Shown: one piece after another, positions 8,402-16,684 of the stretch
Layout of the letters: each line of letters starts with the position of its first letter
Position numbering within the stretch: the stretch's first letter is position 1
NCBI GenBank assembly: GCA_035759745.1
Contig: DASTUF010000062.1
Span: forward strand, 49,433-113,432
Source: CAMLHP01 sp035759745
Lineage (GTDB): Bacteria > Gemmatimonadota > Gemmatimonadetes > Gemmatimonadales > GWC2-71-9
Length of the DNA stretch: 64,000 nt
Direction: 5' to 3'
Notes under the pieces: model-generated
What the model was told of the DNA's origin: nothing
Database searches by the model: none
Seen by the model: the letters and a program-made list of their open reading frames with translations, nothing else
Position numbers and translations under genes: made by a program

Positions 8402-9544
8402 GTGCGGGTCGTCTTCCTGACCCACAACTATCCGCGCCGGACGGGCGACGTGTCCGGCGCCTTTCTGGCGACCCTCGCGGCGGCACTGGTGCGCCGCGGC
8501 GTCGACGTGAGTGTGATCGCGCCGAGCGACGAGGGGCGGGGCGGGGACGAGGACGACGGCGCGGTGCGGGTGCGTCGGGTGCGCTATGCGGCCGCGCGAC
8601 TTGAGACCATCGCCTACCGTGGCGGCATGGCCGATGCCATCAAGACCGCCGGCGGTCTCAGGGCGCTGGGCGGGTTGTGGCGGGCCCTGCGGTCGGCCGC
8701 CGAAACCGAAATCCAGGCCGGCGCCCAGCTGGTCCACGCGCATTGGTGGGTACCCGCGGGGCTGGCCGCGCCGTCGCGGGTACCGATGGTCCTCACCAGT
8801 CACGGCACCGATGCCGCGCTGCTTACCCGGTCCGCCGTAGCCCGCCGCCTGGCCCGTCCGGTCTACCAGCGGGCACGGGTCGTCACCGCGGTCTCCCGTG
8901 AGATGGCCGGCTGGATCCAGAACGGCGTCGGGCGCTACATCGCCCGCGAGCACGTGCACCCCATGCCGGTCGAGACCCAGCGCTACCAGTGGACCACCGG
9001 CGGTGGAGGAGCAGTAGTGGTCGCCCGGCTGACCAGCCAGAAGCGTGTTGACCTCGCGCTCCGCTGCATCGGGTTCCTTTCCACCCTCGGTGCCAGCCTC
9101 CCGCTGACAGTCGTGGGTGACGGCCCCGAGCGCGCCAACCTCGAAGCACTGGCCCGGGAGCTGAACATTGCCGACCGGGTGCGCTTCATCGGCGCGGTCC
9201 CACCCAGCGACATTCCCGGGGTGCTTGCCACCGCCGATCTCATGTACTTTCCCGCGCAGGGCGAGGGCTTCGGCCTCTCCGCTGCCGAAGCGTTGATGTC
9301 CGGTGTCCCGGTGATCGCGTGCTGGGACGGAGGCGGAGTGCTCGATGTCGTGCCGGAGCGCGGCGCGGGGCGGCGCACTCTGCCTTCGCCCGATGCCCTC
9401 GCGGACGCGACGCTGGATATGCTGTCGGACGATGGCCGACTCACCGAAGCCCGCGAAGCGGGTGAATACTGGCGGCGGCGGCTCGCGCCCGATACCGTCG
9501 CCGAGGTGTGTGAAGGCTGGTATCGCGAGGCATTGGGTGAGTAG
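8402..9544 (+). CDS. GT4 family glycosyltransferase (group 1)
   Basis: A 380-aa GT-B glycosyltransferase. The N-terminal domain opens VVFLTHNYPRRTGDVSGAF and has the acceptor-side HAHWWVPAG and LTSHGTDAAL motifs. The C-terminal nucleotide-sugar domain has VVARLTSQKRVDLA, VVGDGPERANLE and the E-x7-E motif in EGFGLSAAEALMSG. It probably transfers a sugar from an NDP-sugar onto a lipid-linked glycan. The start is GTG at 8402; its end overlaps the next gene by 8 bp. The exact product cannot be told from sequence. Confidence 0.88.
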   Translation: MRVVFLTHNYPRRTGDVSGAFLATLAAALVRRGVDVSVIAPSDEGRGGDEDDGAVRVRRVRYAAARLETIAYRGGMADAIKTAGGLRALGGLWRALRSAAETEIQAGAQLVHAHWWVPAGLAAPSRVPMVLTSHGTDAALLTRSAVARRLARPVYQRARVVTAVSREMAGWIQNGVGRYIAREHVHPMPVETQRYQWTTGGGGAVVVARLTSQKRVDLALRCIGFLSTLGASLPLTVVGDGPERANLEALARELNIADRVRFIGAVPPSDIPGVLATADLMYFPAQGEGFGLSAAEALMSGVPVIACWDGGGVLDVVPERGAGRRTLPSPDALADATLDMLSDDGRLTEAREAGEYWRRRLAPDTVAEVCEGWYREALGE

Positions 9545-10478
9545 GCGATGGCTGGCGGGCCGCTGGCCGACCGTCGCGCGATGGGCCGTGACGCTCGCGG
9601 TGGTGGGGCTGGCAGGTCGCGAGCTGCTGAGAGGATGGGACCAGCTCCGCGCCCAGTCGGTGACGTGGTCGGTGCGGCCGGTGCTGCTGCTGGCGAGCGT
9701 GCTGGTGGTATGGCTGATGTACGCGCTGCTGATCCAGGCCTGGCGGGTCATGCTGCAGGGGTGGCATCAGGAGCTGGGGTGGTGGCGCTCGGTCAGGATC
9801 TGGACCGTCTCGAGTCTGGGCAAGTACGTGCCGGGCAAGGTCTGGGCAATCGCCGGCATGGCGCTCATGGCCCAGCGCGCGGGAGTCGCGGCCTGGGCGG
9901 CGACCGCATCCGCTGTAGTGCTGCAGGCGCTCGCGGTGGGCAGTGGTGCCGCCGTGACCGGCGCGATGGGCACCACCGAGCTTGAAGCAATGGCGCCCTG
10001 GACCCGGCTGGCGCTCTGGGGGCTGATAGCAGCGGCGACACTGGGCCTGGTGCTGTTGCTCTGGCCGCCCGTCACCCGACGCCTTCTCCGGCTGGCGCGG
10101 GTCGAGGTGCCGGCTGGTGCCACGCCAGGGCTGACTGCGGTCGCATTCGGGCTGGCCGCCAACGTGATCGCATGGTGCGGGTACGGCTTCGGCCTCTGGC
10201 TCCTCGCACGCGGACTCCTGGACGCACCCGCGCTGGGAATCGGCCACGCGATCGGGGCCTTCGCGGCGTCCTACGTGGCAGGGCTCCTGGCGCTCCCGGC
10301 GCCCGGTGGCATTGGCGTGCGGGAAGTCGTCTTCTATGCGATGCTTGACGGGGTAGTGGGGCCGGCCAACGCCGTTGCCCTGGCGATTGCATCACGGTTG
10401 CAGCTCACCCTGACCGAACTGGGGGCCGCTGCGCCGTTCCTGCTCTCAACGAAGGAGCCTGATCGTGGCCCTGGCTGA
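9537..10478 (+). CDS. AglD/MprF-like (UPF0104) integral membrane protein
   Basis: A 313-aa polytopic protein of the lysylphosphatidylglycerol-synthase transmembrane family, with about eight hydrophobic segments and no soluble catalytic domain. The conserved WTVSSLGKYVPGKVW motif (about residues 88-102) and the late PAPGGIGVREVVFYAML motif mark the family, whose members are thought to flip or handle charged or glycosylated lipids. I chose GTG 9537, which overlaps the GT4 stop by 8 bp; the frame stays open further upstream, but only inside the GT4 gene. Its neighbours suggest a role with polyprenyl-linked sugars. The substrate is unknown. Confidence 0.8.
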   Translation: MSRRWLAGRWPTVARWAVTLAVVGLAGRELLRGWDQLRAQSVTWSVRPVLLLASVLVVWLMYALLIQAWRVMLQGWHQELGWWRSVRIWTVSSLGKYVPGKVWAIAGMALMAQRAGVAAWAATASAVVLQALAVGSGAAVTGAMGTTELEAMAPWTRLALWGLIAAATLGLVLLLWPPVTRRLLRLARVEVPAGATPGLTAVAFGLAANVIAWCGYGFGLWLLARGLLDAPALGIGHAIGAFAASYVAGLLALPAPGGIGVREVVFYAMLDGVVGPANAVALAIASRLQLTLTELGAAAPFLLSTKEPDRGPG

Positions 10479-12846
10479 GCCTGGCCCAACGTCCGAAGAC
10501 GTCGCCGCCGAGCCGAAACATCCCGTGCTGCTCGCGACGCTGATGTTCCTGCTGCCGGTGGTGGCGCTCTGCTGGCCCCTGGCGAAGGGAATGTTCTTCG
10601 GTGGCCTGAACAGCGACCAGTACTCCGCCGGGTTCGCCTTCCGCGACTTCGGGGCGAAATTCTTCCTGGAGCACGGGAGCATCCCGCAGTGGAATCCGTA
10701 CCTGTTCGGCGGGATGCCGTTCGTCGGCGGCATGCACGGCGACATCTTCTATCCCACGGCATGGCTGCGCTGGATCCTGCCCACCGGCACCGCGATGGGA
10801 CTGGGATATGCCATCCACCTGGTGCTCGCCGGGCTCTTCGCCTTCCTGCTGCTTCGGAGCCTGCGAGTCAGCTGGGCCGGAGCAGTAGCCGGCGGCCTGG
10901 CGTATGAGATGTCCGGGATCGTCGCCTCGATGGTCCATCCCGGCCATGATGGCAAGCTCTACGCGGCCGCGCTGGCGCCGCTGCTGTTCCTCGCGCTGGT
11001 GCGGGGCATTCGCGATGGCCGCACCCGGGGCTTTGCGCTCGCCGCGCTGACGGTGGGACTGGTGCTGCTGACGCCGCATCCGCAGATGTCGTATTACATC
11101 CTGGTCGCAGCAGGGCTATGGTCGCTCTGGCTGGCCTTCGGCGCCAGCGAGCGAACCTCCACGGCGCGCCCGGTTCCGGCTCTGGCGCTCGCGCTCGTGG
11201 CGGTGTTGCTGGGTGTCGGGATTTCCGCGCTGCAGTACTTGCCGATGTTCGAATACACTCCGCACATGGCGCGCGGCAGCATCCCGGGATGGGAGTACTC
11301 CACTGGTTACTCGCTGCCGCCCGAGGAAGTGGTCGGGAGCGTCATCCCTGAATTCAACGGTCTCGGCCCCGAGGCCTACTGGGGCCGGAACTTCTTCAAG
11401 CTGCACAACGAGTACCTCGGTATCGTGGTCGTCGGGCTCGCGCTCATCGGTGTGGCGGGCTGGCGCCGCCGCCGGGTGATGCTGCCATTGGCGGGAATCG
11501 CGCTGCTCTTTCTGCTGGTGGCCCTCGGTGGCCACACGCCGTTCTACCGCCTGTGGTACGAGGTGATGCCATACATGAAGAAGGTGCGGGCCCCGGGCAT
11601 GGCATTCTTCCTCGTGGCGCTGCCGATGGCGATGTTCGCCGGCATGGGGGTGGACCGGCTGCTCCGAAAGGACGTCACGCCGCGCGTGGTACTGGGTGTC
11701 TTCGGCGCGCTGGCGCTCTTCGCGCTGCTGGCTGTCATCGGCGTACTGCAGGGCCTTGCCCTCGGCCTGGCCGATCCGCGGATGGCGGTGCACGCTGCGT
11801 CCAATGCGGACGCGCTGGCCGCAGGTGGCGTGCGGGCACTGCTGTTCGTGGCGGCCGCCGCTGCACTCGCCTGGGCGCTCGCCGCCGGCCGACTGCGCGG
11901 TACCTGGCCCGCGTTCGCGCTGGCAGTACTGGTGCTGCTCGACCTCGGCAGCATCGAGCGGAAGTTCTTCGTCTTCGCTGGAACCTCGGCGCAGCTCTTC
12001 GCCGGCGACGCCGTGACCAGCTACATGGACTCGCTGCCCAGGCCGGTGCGGCTGTTCGATGCGCCGGGACAGAACGTGGCCGGCGTGCCGGGCGTGTACC
12101 ATGGCTCGTGGCTCATGGGACGGCGGGTGCAGCAGACCTTCGGGTATCATGGCAATGAGGTGCGCTACTACGATGACGTGTGGGGCGGCAAGAACATCTA
12201 CGCCAACCTCACCAGCGGTTCACTCTGGTCCCTGTGGGCGGTGAACTACGTGGTGCTGCCCGGCCCGATCGAGATCCCCGGCTTCGAGCAGGTGCTGGGG
12301 CCGGTCACCACCACACCTGGCGCAACGGCGTACCTCTACCGGCGCACCGAGCCACAGCCCTACGCCCGGGTGGTACCGGCCGCGGTGAAGCTGCCGGGTG
12401 ATCGGGTCATTCCGACCGTCATCGACCAGGCGTTCCCGCTCAACCGCGTGGTGGTCTTCGCGGACTCGGCGGCGGTAGTGGTGCCGCCGCTGGGCGACAC
12501 GATCCCGGCACCGAGCCCCTTGCAGGCAACGATCGCCGAATGGTCACCCGGACGGATGACCATCGAACTGGAAGGCGACGAACCTCGATCGACCTGGCTG
12601 GTGGTGGCGGAGAACTGGCTGCCAGGCTGGAGCGCGCGGGTGGATAGCAGCGAGGTGGCGGTGGAGCGGGGGAACAACGCGCAGATCACCGTTCCGCTGG
12701 CGCCCGGCGCACGCCGGGTGGAGCTCGAATTCTCCAGCCCAGGCTATGCCGTGGGCAGGCTGGTGTCGCTCGCGTCGCTGATCGTGGTGCTGGGCTGGTT
12801 CGCGGTGCCCCTCTGGTCGCGCCGGAAGGCGCCAGCCAGGGCCTGA
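10465..12846 (+). CDS. YfhO-like large membrane protein
   Basis: A 793-aa protein with about 12-13 hydrophobic segments in the first 500 residues and a large beta-rich domain in roughly the last 270, closed by one final TM helix (LVSLASLIVVLGWFAVPLW). Early loops carry FGGLNSDQY and GGMPFVGGMHGD, typical of the YfhO group of GT-C-like membrane proteins, which in Gram-positives help glycosylate lipoteichoic acid. The GTG start follows a GAAGGAG ribosome site by 8 bp and overlaps the previous gene by 14 bp. With two GT2 enzymes nearby it could use polyprenyl-phosphate sugars to decorate envelope glycans; this is inference. Confidence 0.8.
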   Translation: MALAEPGPTSEDVAAEPKHPVLLATLMFLLPVVALCWPLAKGMFFGGLNSDQYSAGFAFRDFGAKFFLEHGSIPQWNPYLFGGMPFVGGMHGDIFYPTAWLRWILPTGTAMGLGYAIHLVLAGLFAFLLLRSLRVSWAGAVAGGLAYEMSGIVASMVHPGHDGKLYAAALAPLLFLALVRGIRDGRTRGFALAALTVGLVLLTPHPQMSYYILVAAGLWSLWLAFGASERTSTARPVPALALALVAVLLGVGISALQYLPMFEYTPHMARGSIPGWEYSTGYSLPPEEVVGSVIPEFNGLGPEAYWGRNFFKLHNEYLGIVVVGLALIGVAGWRRRRVMLPLAGIALLFLLVALGGHTPFYRLWYEVMPYMKKVRAPGMAFFLVALPMAMFAGMGVDRLLRKDVTPRVVLGVFGALALFALLAVIGVLQGLALGLADPRMAVHAASNADALAAGGVRALLFVAAAAALAWALAAGRLRGTWPAFALAVLVLLDLGSIERKFFVFAGTSAQLFAGDAVTSYMDSLPRPVRLFDAPGQNVAGVPGVYHGSWLMGRRVQQTFGYHGNEVRYYDDVWGGKNIYANLTSGSLWSLWAVNYVVLPGPIEIPGFEQVLGPVTTTPGATAYLYRRTEPQPYARVVPAAVKLPGDRVIPTVIDQAFPLNRVVVFADSAAVVVPPLGDTIPAPSPLQATIAEWSPGRMTIELEGDEPRSTWLVVAENWLPGWSARVDSSEVAVERGNNAQITVPLAPGARRVELEFSSPGYAVGRLVSLASLIVVLGWFAVPLWSRRKAPARA

Positions 12847-12851
12847 TTATC

Positions 12852-13649
12852 TTGGGCGACCGTAGTGCGCCGACTTCCGGTGCTCCGGGCCAACTGGAGG
12901 ACCCGCGCCTGAGCGAGCAAGCGTTGGCAGTTGCCGAGCGGTACCTCGTGTGCGTGCCGACCTACAACGAGCGACAGAACCTGCCCGTGATCGCGCCCGC
13001 GATCCTGGCGCAGGATCCCCGGCTCGAGATCCTGGTCATCGATGACGGCTCGCCGGACGGTACCGGGGAGTTCGCCGACGAGATGGCCGCGATGGAGCCG
13101 CGGCTCCACGTGCTGCATCGGAGCGTGAAGGAGGGCCTGGGCCGGGCCTACCTCGCGGGATTCCGCTGGGCGCTCGAGCGCGGCTACGACTACATCTTCG
13201 AGATGGATGCTGATTTCTCGCACGACCCGAAGTTCCTCCCGGCGTTCATCGAGGCCATCCAGGACGCGGATGTGGTGGTCGGCTCCCGGTACAAGCAGGG
13301 CGTCAACGTCATCAACTGGCCGATGTCGCGGCTGTTGCTGTCGCTGGGCGCCAACCAGTACGCCAAGGTCATCACCGGGCTCCCGGTGGAGGACTCCACC
13401 GGCGGCTTCAAGTGTTTTCGCCGCAAGGTGCTCGAGAGCCTGGAGCTGGACCGGGTCAAGTCGAACGGCTATGCCTTCCAGATCGAGATGACCTTCCGGG
13501 CCTGGAAGAAGGGCTTCCGGATCGCCGAGATCCCGATCGTGTTCACTGACCGGGTGGAAGGCCAGAGCAAGATGAGCAGGAAGATCGTGCGCGAGGCGAT
13601 CTGGATGGTGTGGTGGCTGAGACTGCGATCCATGACGGGGAAGCTTTAG
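12852..13649 (+). CDS. Polyprenol-phosphate mannosyltransferase-like GT2 enzyme
   Basis: A DPM1-type GT2 transferase (up to 265 aa) with no membrane anchor. It shows VCVPTYNERQNLP, VIDDGSPDGTG, the DxD site in EMDADFSHDP, and the family tail VEDSTGGFKCFRRKVLESL and RVEGQSKMSRKIVREA. It makes a polyprenyl-phosphate hexose that GT-C enzymes, perhaps the YfhO-like neighbour, can use. The longest frame starts with TTG at 12852. The conserved core only begins near residue 30 (RYLVCVPTYN), so a later start such as TTG 12924 is possible. Its last bases run into a 20-bp tandem repeat before dapF. Confidence 0.88.
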   Translation: MGDRSAPTSGAPGQLEDPRLSEQALAVAERYLVCVPTYNERQNLPVIAPAILAQDPRLEILVIDDGSPDGTGEFADEMAAMEPRLHVLHRSVKEGLGRAYLAGFRWALERGYDYIFEMDADFSHDPKFLPAFIEAIQDADVVVGSRYKQGVNVINWPMSRLLLSLGANQYAKVITGLPVEDSTGGFKCFRRKVLESLELDRVKSNGYAFQIEMTFRAWKKGFRIAEIPIVFTDRVEGQSKMSRKIVREAIWMVWWLRLRSMTGKL

Positions 13650-13660
13650 AGGCAACGGCG

Positions 13661-13700
13661 GGACTGCAACCGCGTGACCAAACCCGAAACCGCGTGAACG
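13661..13700 (+). repeat. Two tandem 20-bp units, also found at 55670-55709
   Basis: Units 13661-13680 (GGACTGCAACCGCGTGACCA) and 13681-13700 (AACCCGAAACCGCGTGAACG) share the core AACCGCGTGA with a 20-bp period. The same type of unit occurs twice at 55670-55709. It lies between the mannosyltransferase stop and the dapF start and keeps the dapF frame open upstream, giving a false N-terminal extension. Confidence 0.6.
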
Positions 13701-13702
13701 GG

Positions 13703-14524
13703 ATGACCACAGCGTTTTACAAGATGAGTGGGTCGGGCAACGACTTCGTGTTCCTGGATGGCCGCACGAATCCGGTAGGGGAGTGGCCGGCGGAGCGGAT
13801 CCGGGCGGCGTGCGATCGGCGGGAAGGCGTCGGCGGGGACGGACTCGTCGTGCTCGAGCCAGCCAGCCCTGGGGCGGTGCGCATGCATTACTTCAACGCG
13901 GATGGTGGCCGGGCGGAAATGTGCGGCAACGCCGCCCTCTGCTCGACTCGGCTCGCAGCCCGGCTGCAGCTGTTTCCGGGACCGGACCTCGACCTGCTGA
14001 CGGATTCCGGGCCCATGCGCACCCGATGCGCCGGGCCAGGGGACCTCGCCGAGCTGAACCTGGGCACGATGACGATCCCGGCCGACGTGGCCAGTGTGGA
14101 GCTGGAGCCAGGTGAGAGCCGGATGGCCCTGGGTACCGTCGGCGTGCCGCATCTCGTCGTGCTGGTGGACGACATCGAGGCAGTCAACGTCCGGGTACGG
14201 GGCCGGGCCTTGCGGCACCACACCGCGTTCCAGCCGAAGGGAGCGAACGCCAACTTCGTCGCGCCGCCGCCCTCCAGGGAGCATCGCTGGCGGATCCGGA
14301 CGTTCGAGCGCGGGGTGGAAGACGAGACCCTCGCGTGCGGCACCGGGACAGTCGCCGCGGCCCTCGCACTTGCCGGCTGGGGCCTGAGCCCGCTGCCGAC
14401 CGAGTTCGTGAGCCGAGGCGGGGCACCGCTGGCAGTGAGCGCCGCGATCGAGGGGAACCTCTCGAGCGACACCTGGCTCTGCGGCCAAGGCCGGCTGGTT
14501 TTCGAGGGGACGTATTCCGGCTGA
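13703..14524 (+). CDS. dapF: Diaminopimelate epimerase
   Basis: DapF converts LL-diaminopimelate to the meso form for lysine and peptidoglycan synthesis in the cytoplasm. At 273 aa it has normal length. It shows the N-terminal KMSGSGNDFVFLDG, the first catalytic Cys in EMCGNAALC and the second in ETLACGTGTVAAAL. The first motif differs from the usual CGNGxRC: the second Gly is Ala and the Arg is Leu, while the cysteine itself is kept. I chose ATG 13703 because it places the start just before the first strand; the open frame upstream is repeat sequence. An in-frame GTG at 13694 is the alternative. Confidence 0.93.
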   Translation: MTTAFYKMSGSGNDFVFLDGRTNPVGEWPAERIRAACDRREGVGGDGLVVLEPASPGAVRMHYFNADGGRAEMCGNAALCSTRLAARLQLFPGPDLDLLTDSGPMRTRCAGPGDLAELNLGTMTIPADVASVELEPGESRMALGTVGVPHLVVLVDDIEAVNVRVRGRALRHHTAFQPKGANANFVAPPPSREHRWRIRTFERGVEDETLACGTGTVAAALALAGWGLSPLPTEFVSRGGAPLAVSAAIEGNLSSDTWLCGQGRLVFEGTYSG

Positions 14525-14773
14525 CCGGTCTAGTTAAAGTAGTTTCTCACGGCAGTCAGCCCCGGCGCCCGATGATCCGCCCCACCTGCGCCACTCCGGC
14601 CGCCCAGCACCTTCATCGTTGCCGCCAGGCACCCCATCTCGACGCGTCCGCCCAGCAGGGAACCCCTCAAAGCTCAGAGCCAGAGTTTTCCGCCCCGATC
14701 CCGGGGGTTTCCCACACTTATCCCCACGCTAACTTAACATAACATCTCTTATACGACGTTGACATGTCAGTCA
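14525..14773. other. Intergenic region between convergent genes
   Basis: About 250 bp without a convincing gene lie between the dapF end and the terminator of the facing gene. The left end carries TTAAAGTAGTTTCTCA (14534-14549), a 16-base AT-rich word found again upstream of the DUF512 gene. The right end (14722-14770) is unusually AT-rich and holds a single near DnaA-box (TTATCCCCA) and a TTGACA. A 28-codon minus-strand frame exists but has no support. No RNA family was recognised. Confidence 0.5.
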
Positions 14774-14810
14774 AGAAAAAAGGGCCCGGCACCTGTGGCG
14801 CCGAGCCCGG
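14774..14810 (-). terminator. Rho-independent terminator of the YfgM-like gene
   Basis: Read on the minus strand, GGGCTCGGC pairs with GCCGGGCCC (9 bp with one G-U) around a 9-base loop and is followed directly by TTTTTTCTTG. This is the clearest intrinsic terminator in the window. It lies about 50 bp after the stop of the minus-strand TPR/YfgM-like gene. Confidence 0.85.
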
Positions 14811-14858
14811 AACTGCTTGTGCGATAAAGACTAAGGCTGGACGACTTCGCCTACTACT

Positions 14859-15542
14859 TCAGGCTCCTAGCTGCCCCTGGGTGAGTTCGGCCAGCCGGAC
14901 GGTCGCCTCAGTCGCCACCGGCGTCTCGCCGAAGTCGCTCAGCACCTGCCGGTACGCGGCAATGGCCTCCTGCTGCTTTCCGGCCAGCTTCAGGACCCGG
15001 GCTTGTTGGACCAGGTATTCGGCCTTGAGATAATCCACGGTGGTCGCCTCGAAAGCCCTGCCGTAGGCGGCCGCAGCGTCGTCCCATTGCCTGGCATTCT
15101 CCAAGGCGGTGGCCAGCAGGCCTTCCGCCGGGGCCACGAACTTGGGGGCCGGATTGGTGCCCAGGAACTCCCGGAGCGAGACTGCGGCCAGGTCCGACTG
15201 GCCATTGATCAGCCGCACCTGGTTGAGCCCGATCACCGCCTCCTGGGCTGCGTCCGAGCCGGCGAACTGGTCGATGACGGTCTGGAACCGGGTGGCCGCC
15301 AGCGGGAGGTTGCCCTGCTCGGCTGTGGCCCGGGCGTTGATCAGCTCCCGGGTGGCAAACTGCTCCTTCCGCTTGCCGCTGGAAATCACCATCCAGACCA
15401 CGAGCGCGGTGGCGAACAAGGCGCCCCCAAGGATCATCAGGGCCTTGGTGTTGACCGGCCGGCCGCCGGCCGACGGGAGTGGCGCCGTGCGCGGCGCGGC
15501 GGATTCAACGGGCTTCTGGTCAGCGGTCTTCGCGGTGCTCAT
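14859..15542 (-). CDS. YfgM-like membrane-anchored TPR protein
   Basis: A 227-aa protein with a short Pro/Ala-rich cytoplasmic head, one TM helix (ALMILGGALFATALVVWMVI, about residues 34-53) and a soluble part made of tetratricopeptide-like helical pairs. The topology matches YfgM-type proteins, which associate with secretion or periplasmic chaperones in E. coli. The ATG at 15542 was chosen because a longer frame would run into the tRNA-Arg gene. The best ribosome site (GAGAAGG) is unusually close to the ATG. It is followed by a strong terminator and is probably expressed alone. Function inferred from architecture only. Confidence 0.75.
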   Translation of the reverse strand: MSTAKTADQKPVESAAPRTAPLPSAGGRPVNTKALMILGGALFATALVVWMVISSGKRKEQFATRELINARATAEQGNLPLAATRFQTVIDQFAGSDAAQEAVIGLNQVRLINGQSDLAAVSLREFLGTNPAPKFVAPAEGLLATALENARQWDDAAAAYGRAFEATTVDYLKAEYLVQQARVLKLAGKQQEAIAAYRQVLSDFGETPVATEATVRLAELTQGQLGA

Positions 15543-15586
15543 GCCTTCTCGTCGGTAAAATGGTGGCCAACTGCGTCCCGCTCCGA

Positions 15587-15660
15587 TGCCCCCGGGGCGA
15601 CTCGAACGCCCGGCCAACGGTTTAGGAAACCGCTGCTCTATCCACCTGAGCTACGGGGGC
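15587..15660 (-). tRNA. tRNA-Arg (anticodon CCT)
   Basis: A 74-nt cloverleaf on the minus strand. The acceptor stem GCCCCCG pairs with CGGGGGC (discriminator A), the D arm is GCTCAGGTGGATAGAGC, the anticodon stem-loop reads GCGGT-TTCCTAA-ACCGT with anticodon CCT, and the T arm contains GTTCGAGTC. No CCA is encoded. It decodes AGG. Confidence 0.95.
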
Positions 15661-15734
15661 GCAACCTTTAAAGATAGCGAACCCGGCGGGGTTTTGCGAT
15701 TCTACAGGTCCGAGATCAGCTCTGTTTCGAGCTC

Positions 15735-15754
15735 GTGTTTTCGTGTTTTCGTGT
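15735..15754. repeat. Short tandem GTGTTTTC repeat
   Basis: The octamer GTGTTTTC occurs twice plus a half copy, in the 109-bp gap between acyP and tRNA-Arg. This gap is AT-richer than its surroundings and otherwise holds no recognisable element. Confidence 0.5.
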
Positions 15755-15769
15755 GCCTGTTGTTACGGG

Positions 15770-16036
15770 CTACAGCGTCCGGAACCCGGAAGTCGACGGA
15801 TCATCCGGCAACTCGACCACCTCCACCGAGATGACCTGCGCCAGTCGGGGCCCGCGCTCCAGCACGCGCGCCAGTTCGGCCAGAGCTGCGTCCCCGCCGC
15901 GCGCGACCACCTCGACCGAGCCGTCCTCAAGGTTGGCGGCGTGGCCGGCGAGGCCGAGCTCCTCCGCCTTGCGCGAGACGAACCAGCGAAAGCCGACGCC
16001 TTGCACCCTCCCCCGGACCAGGAACCGCCGGGTCAT
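15770..16036 (-). CDS. acyP: Acylphosphatase
   Basis: An 88-aa acylphosphatase, which hydrolyses acyl phosphates such as carbamoyl phosphate and 1,3-bisphosphoglycerate. It shows the signature RGRVQGVGFRWFVSRKAEEL with the phosphate-binding Arg, and the catalytic Asn in ANLEDGSVEVVA. The ATG at 16036 overlaps the dedA stop (ATGA), so this is the last gene of the long DUF512-to-acyP chain. The length is normal. Confidence 0.92.
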   Translation of the reverse strand: MTRRFLVRGRVQGVGFRWFVSRKAEELGLAGHAANLEDGSVEVVARGGDAALAELARVLERGPRLAQVISVEVVELPDDPSTSGFRTL

Positions 16037-16674
16037 GCCGGGGCGCGGCGCCGGGCTTTCAGCCATTCGAAGGCGATCGGCACCACCGAGAGAAGGATGA
16101 TCGCCAGGATGACCAGGCTGAAGTTTTCCTTCACCGCAGGGATGTTGCCGAAGAAGTAGCCCGCCAGTGTGAACAGCGTCACCCACGCCACCCCGCCCAC
16201 CACGTTGTAGAGCAGGAATCGCGGATAGTGCATCCGGCCTACCCCGGCCACGAAGGGCGCGAAGGTGCGGACGATCGGCACGAAGCGCGCAAGCACGATC
16301 GTCTTGCCGCCGTGACGCTGGTAGAACTCGGTGGTGCGCTGGAGGTATGACGCCTTCAGGAAGCGGATGTCGCCGCTGAATGCACGCGGCCCGATTCGCG
16401 CGCCGATCCAGTAATTGACGGTGTCGCCCAGGATCGCGGCGAGCATCAGCAGGAGCATGAGCGCCGGTAGCTCGAACGAACCCAGCGCCGCGAAGGCGCC
16501 TGCCGCGAACAGCAGCGAGTCCCCCGGCAGCAGCGGGAGGATCACCAGCCCGGTCTCGCAGAAGACGATGAGGAACAGGATGGCATACGCCCCAGCCCCG
16601 AAGCGCGAGATGATCTCGCCCAGGTGGACGTCGAGGTGGATGAAGAAGTCGATGAAGTGCCGGATTGCGTCCAT
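16033..16674 (-). CDS. DedA family membrane protein
   Basis: A 213-aa DedA/SNARE-associated (VTT-type) inner-membrane protein. Family members flip or transport lipids, including undecaprenyl phosphate in some cases. It shows the segment ETGLVILPLLPGDSLLFAAG, the ILGDTVNYWIGARIG region, and the FARFVPIVRTFAPFVAGVGRM-like reentrant motif (written LARFVPIVRTFAPF here), with 4-5 hydrophobic stretches. It sits in a phospholipid and housekeeping operon, downstream of pcm by 10 bp and overlapping acyP. Substrate unknown. Confidence 0.9.
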   Translation of the reverse strand: MDAIRHFIDFFIHLDVHLGEIISRFGAGAYAILFLIVFCETGLVILPLLPGDSLLFAAGAFAALGSFELPALMLLLMLAAILGDTVNYWIGARIGPRAFSGDIRFLKASYLQRTTEFYQRHGGKTIVLARFVPIVRTFAPFVAGVGRMHYPRFLLYNVVGGVAWVTLFTLAGYFFGNIPAVKENFSLVILAIILLSVVPIAFEWLKARRRAPA

Positions 16675-16684
16675 GCGTCCGCCC

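Noticed and set aside
6908..9751. 947-aa minus-strand open frame
   Set aside because: It lies antisense to rpoN, the GT2 gene and the GT4 gene, with composition typical of GC-rich shadow frames and no domain pattern.
13610..13702. N-terminal extension of DapF
   Set aside because: It is the end of the GT2 gene plus 20-bp tandem repeats read in frame.
14545..14640. 28-codon minus-strand frame ending AVRNYFN
   Set aside because: No ribosome site or homologue recognised; its end is the shared 16-base word.
14722..14770. Promoter or origin signals (TTGACA, near DnaA box TTATCCCCA)
   Set aside because: The region lies between convergent genes, has only one imperfect box and no following gene; AT-richness alone is not enough.
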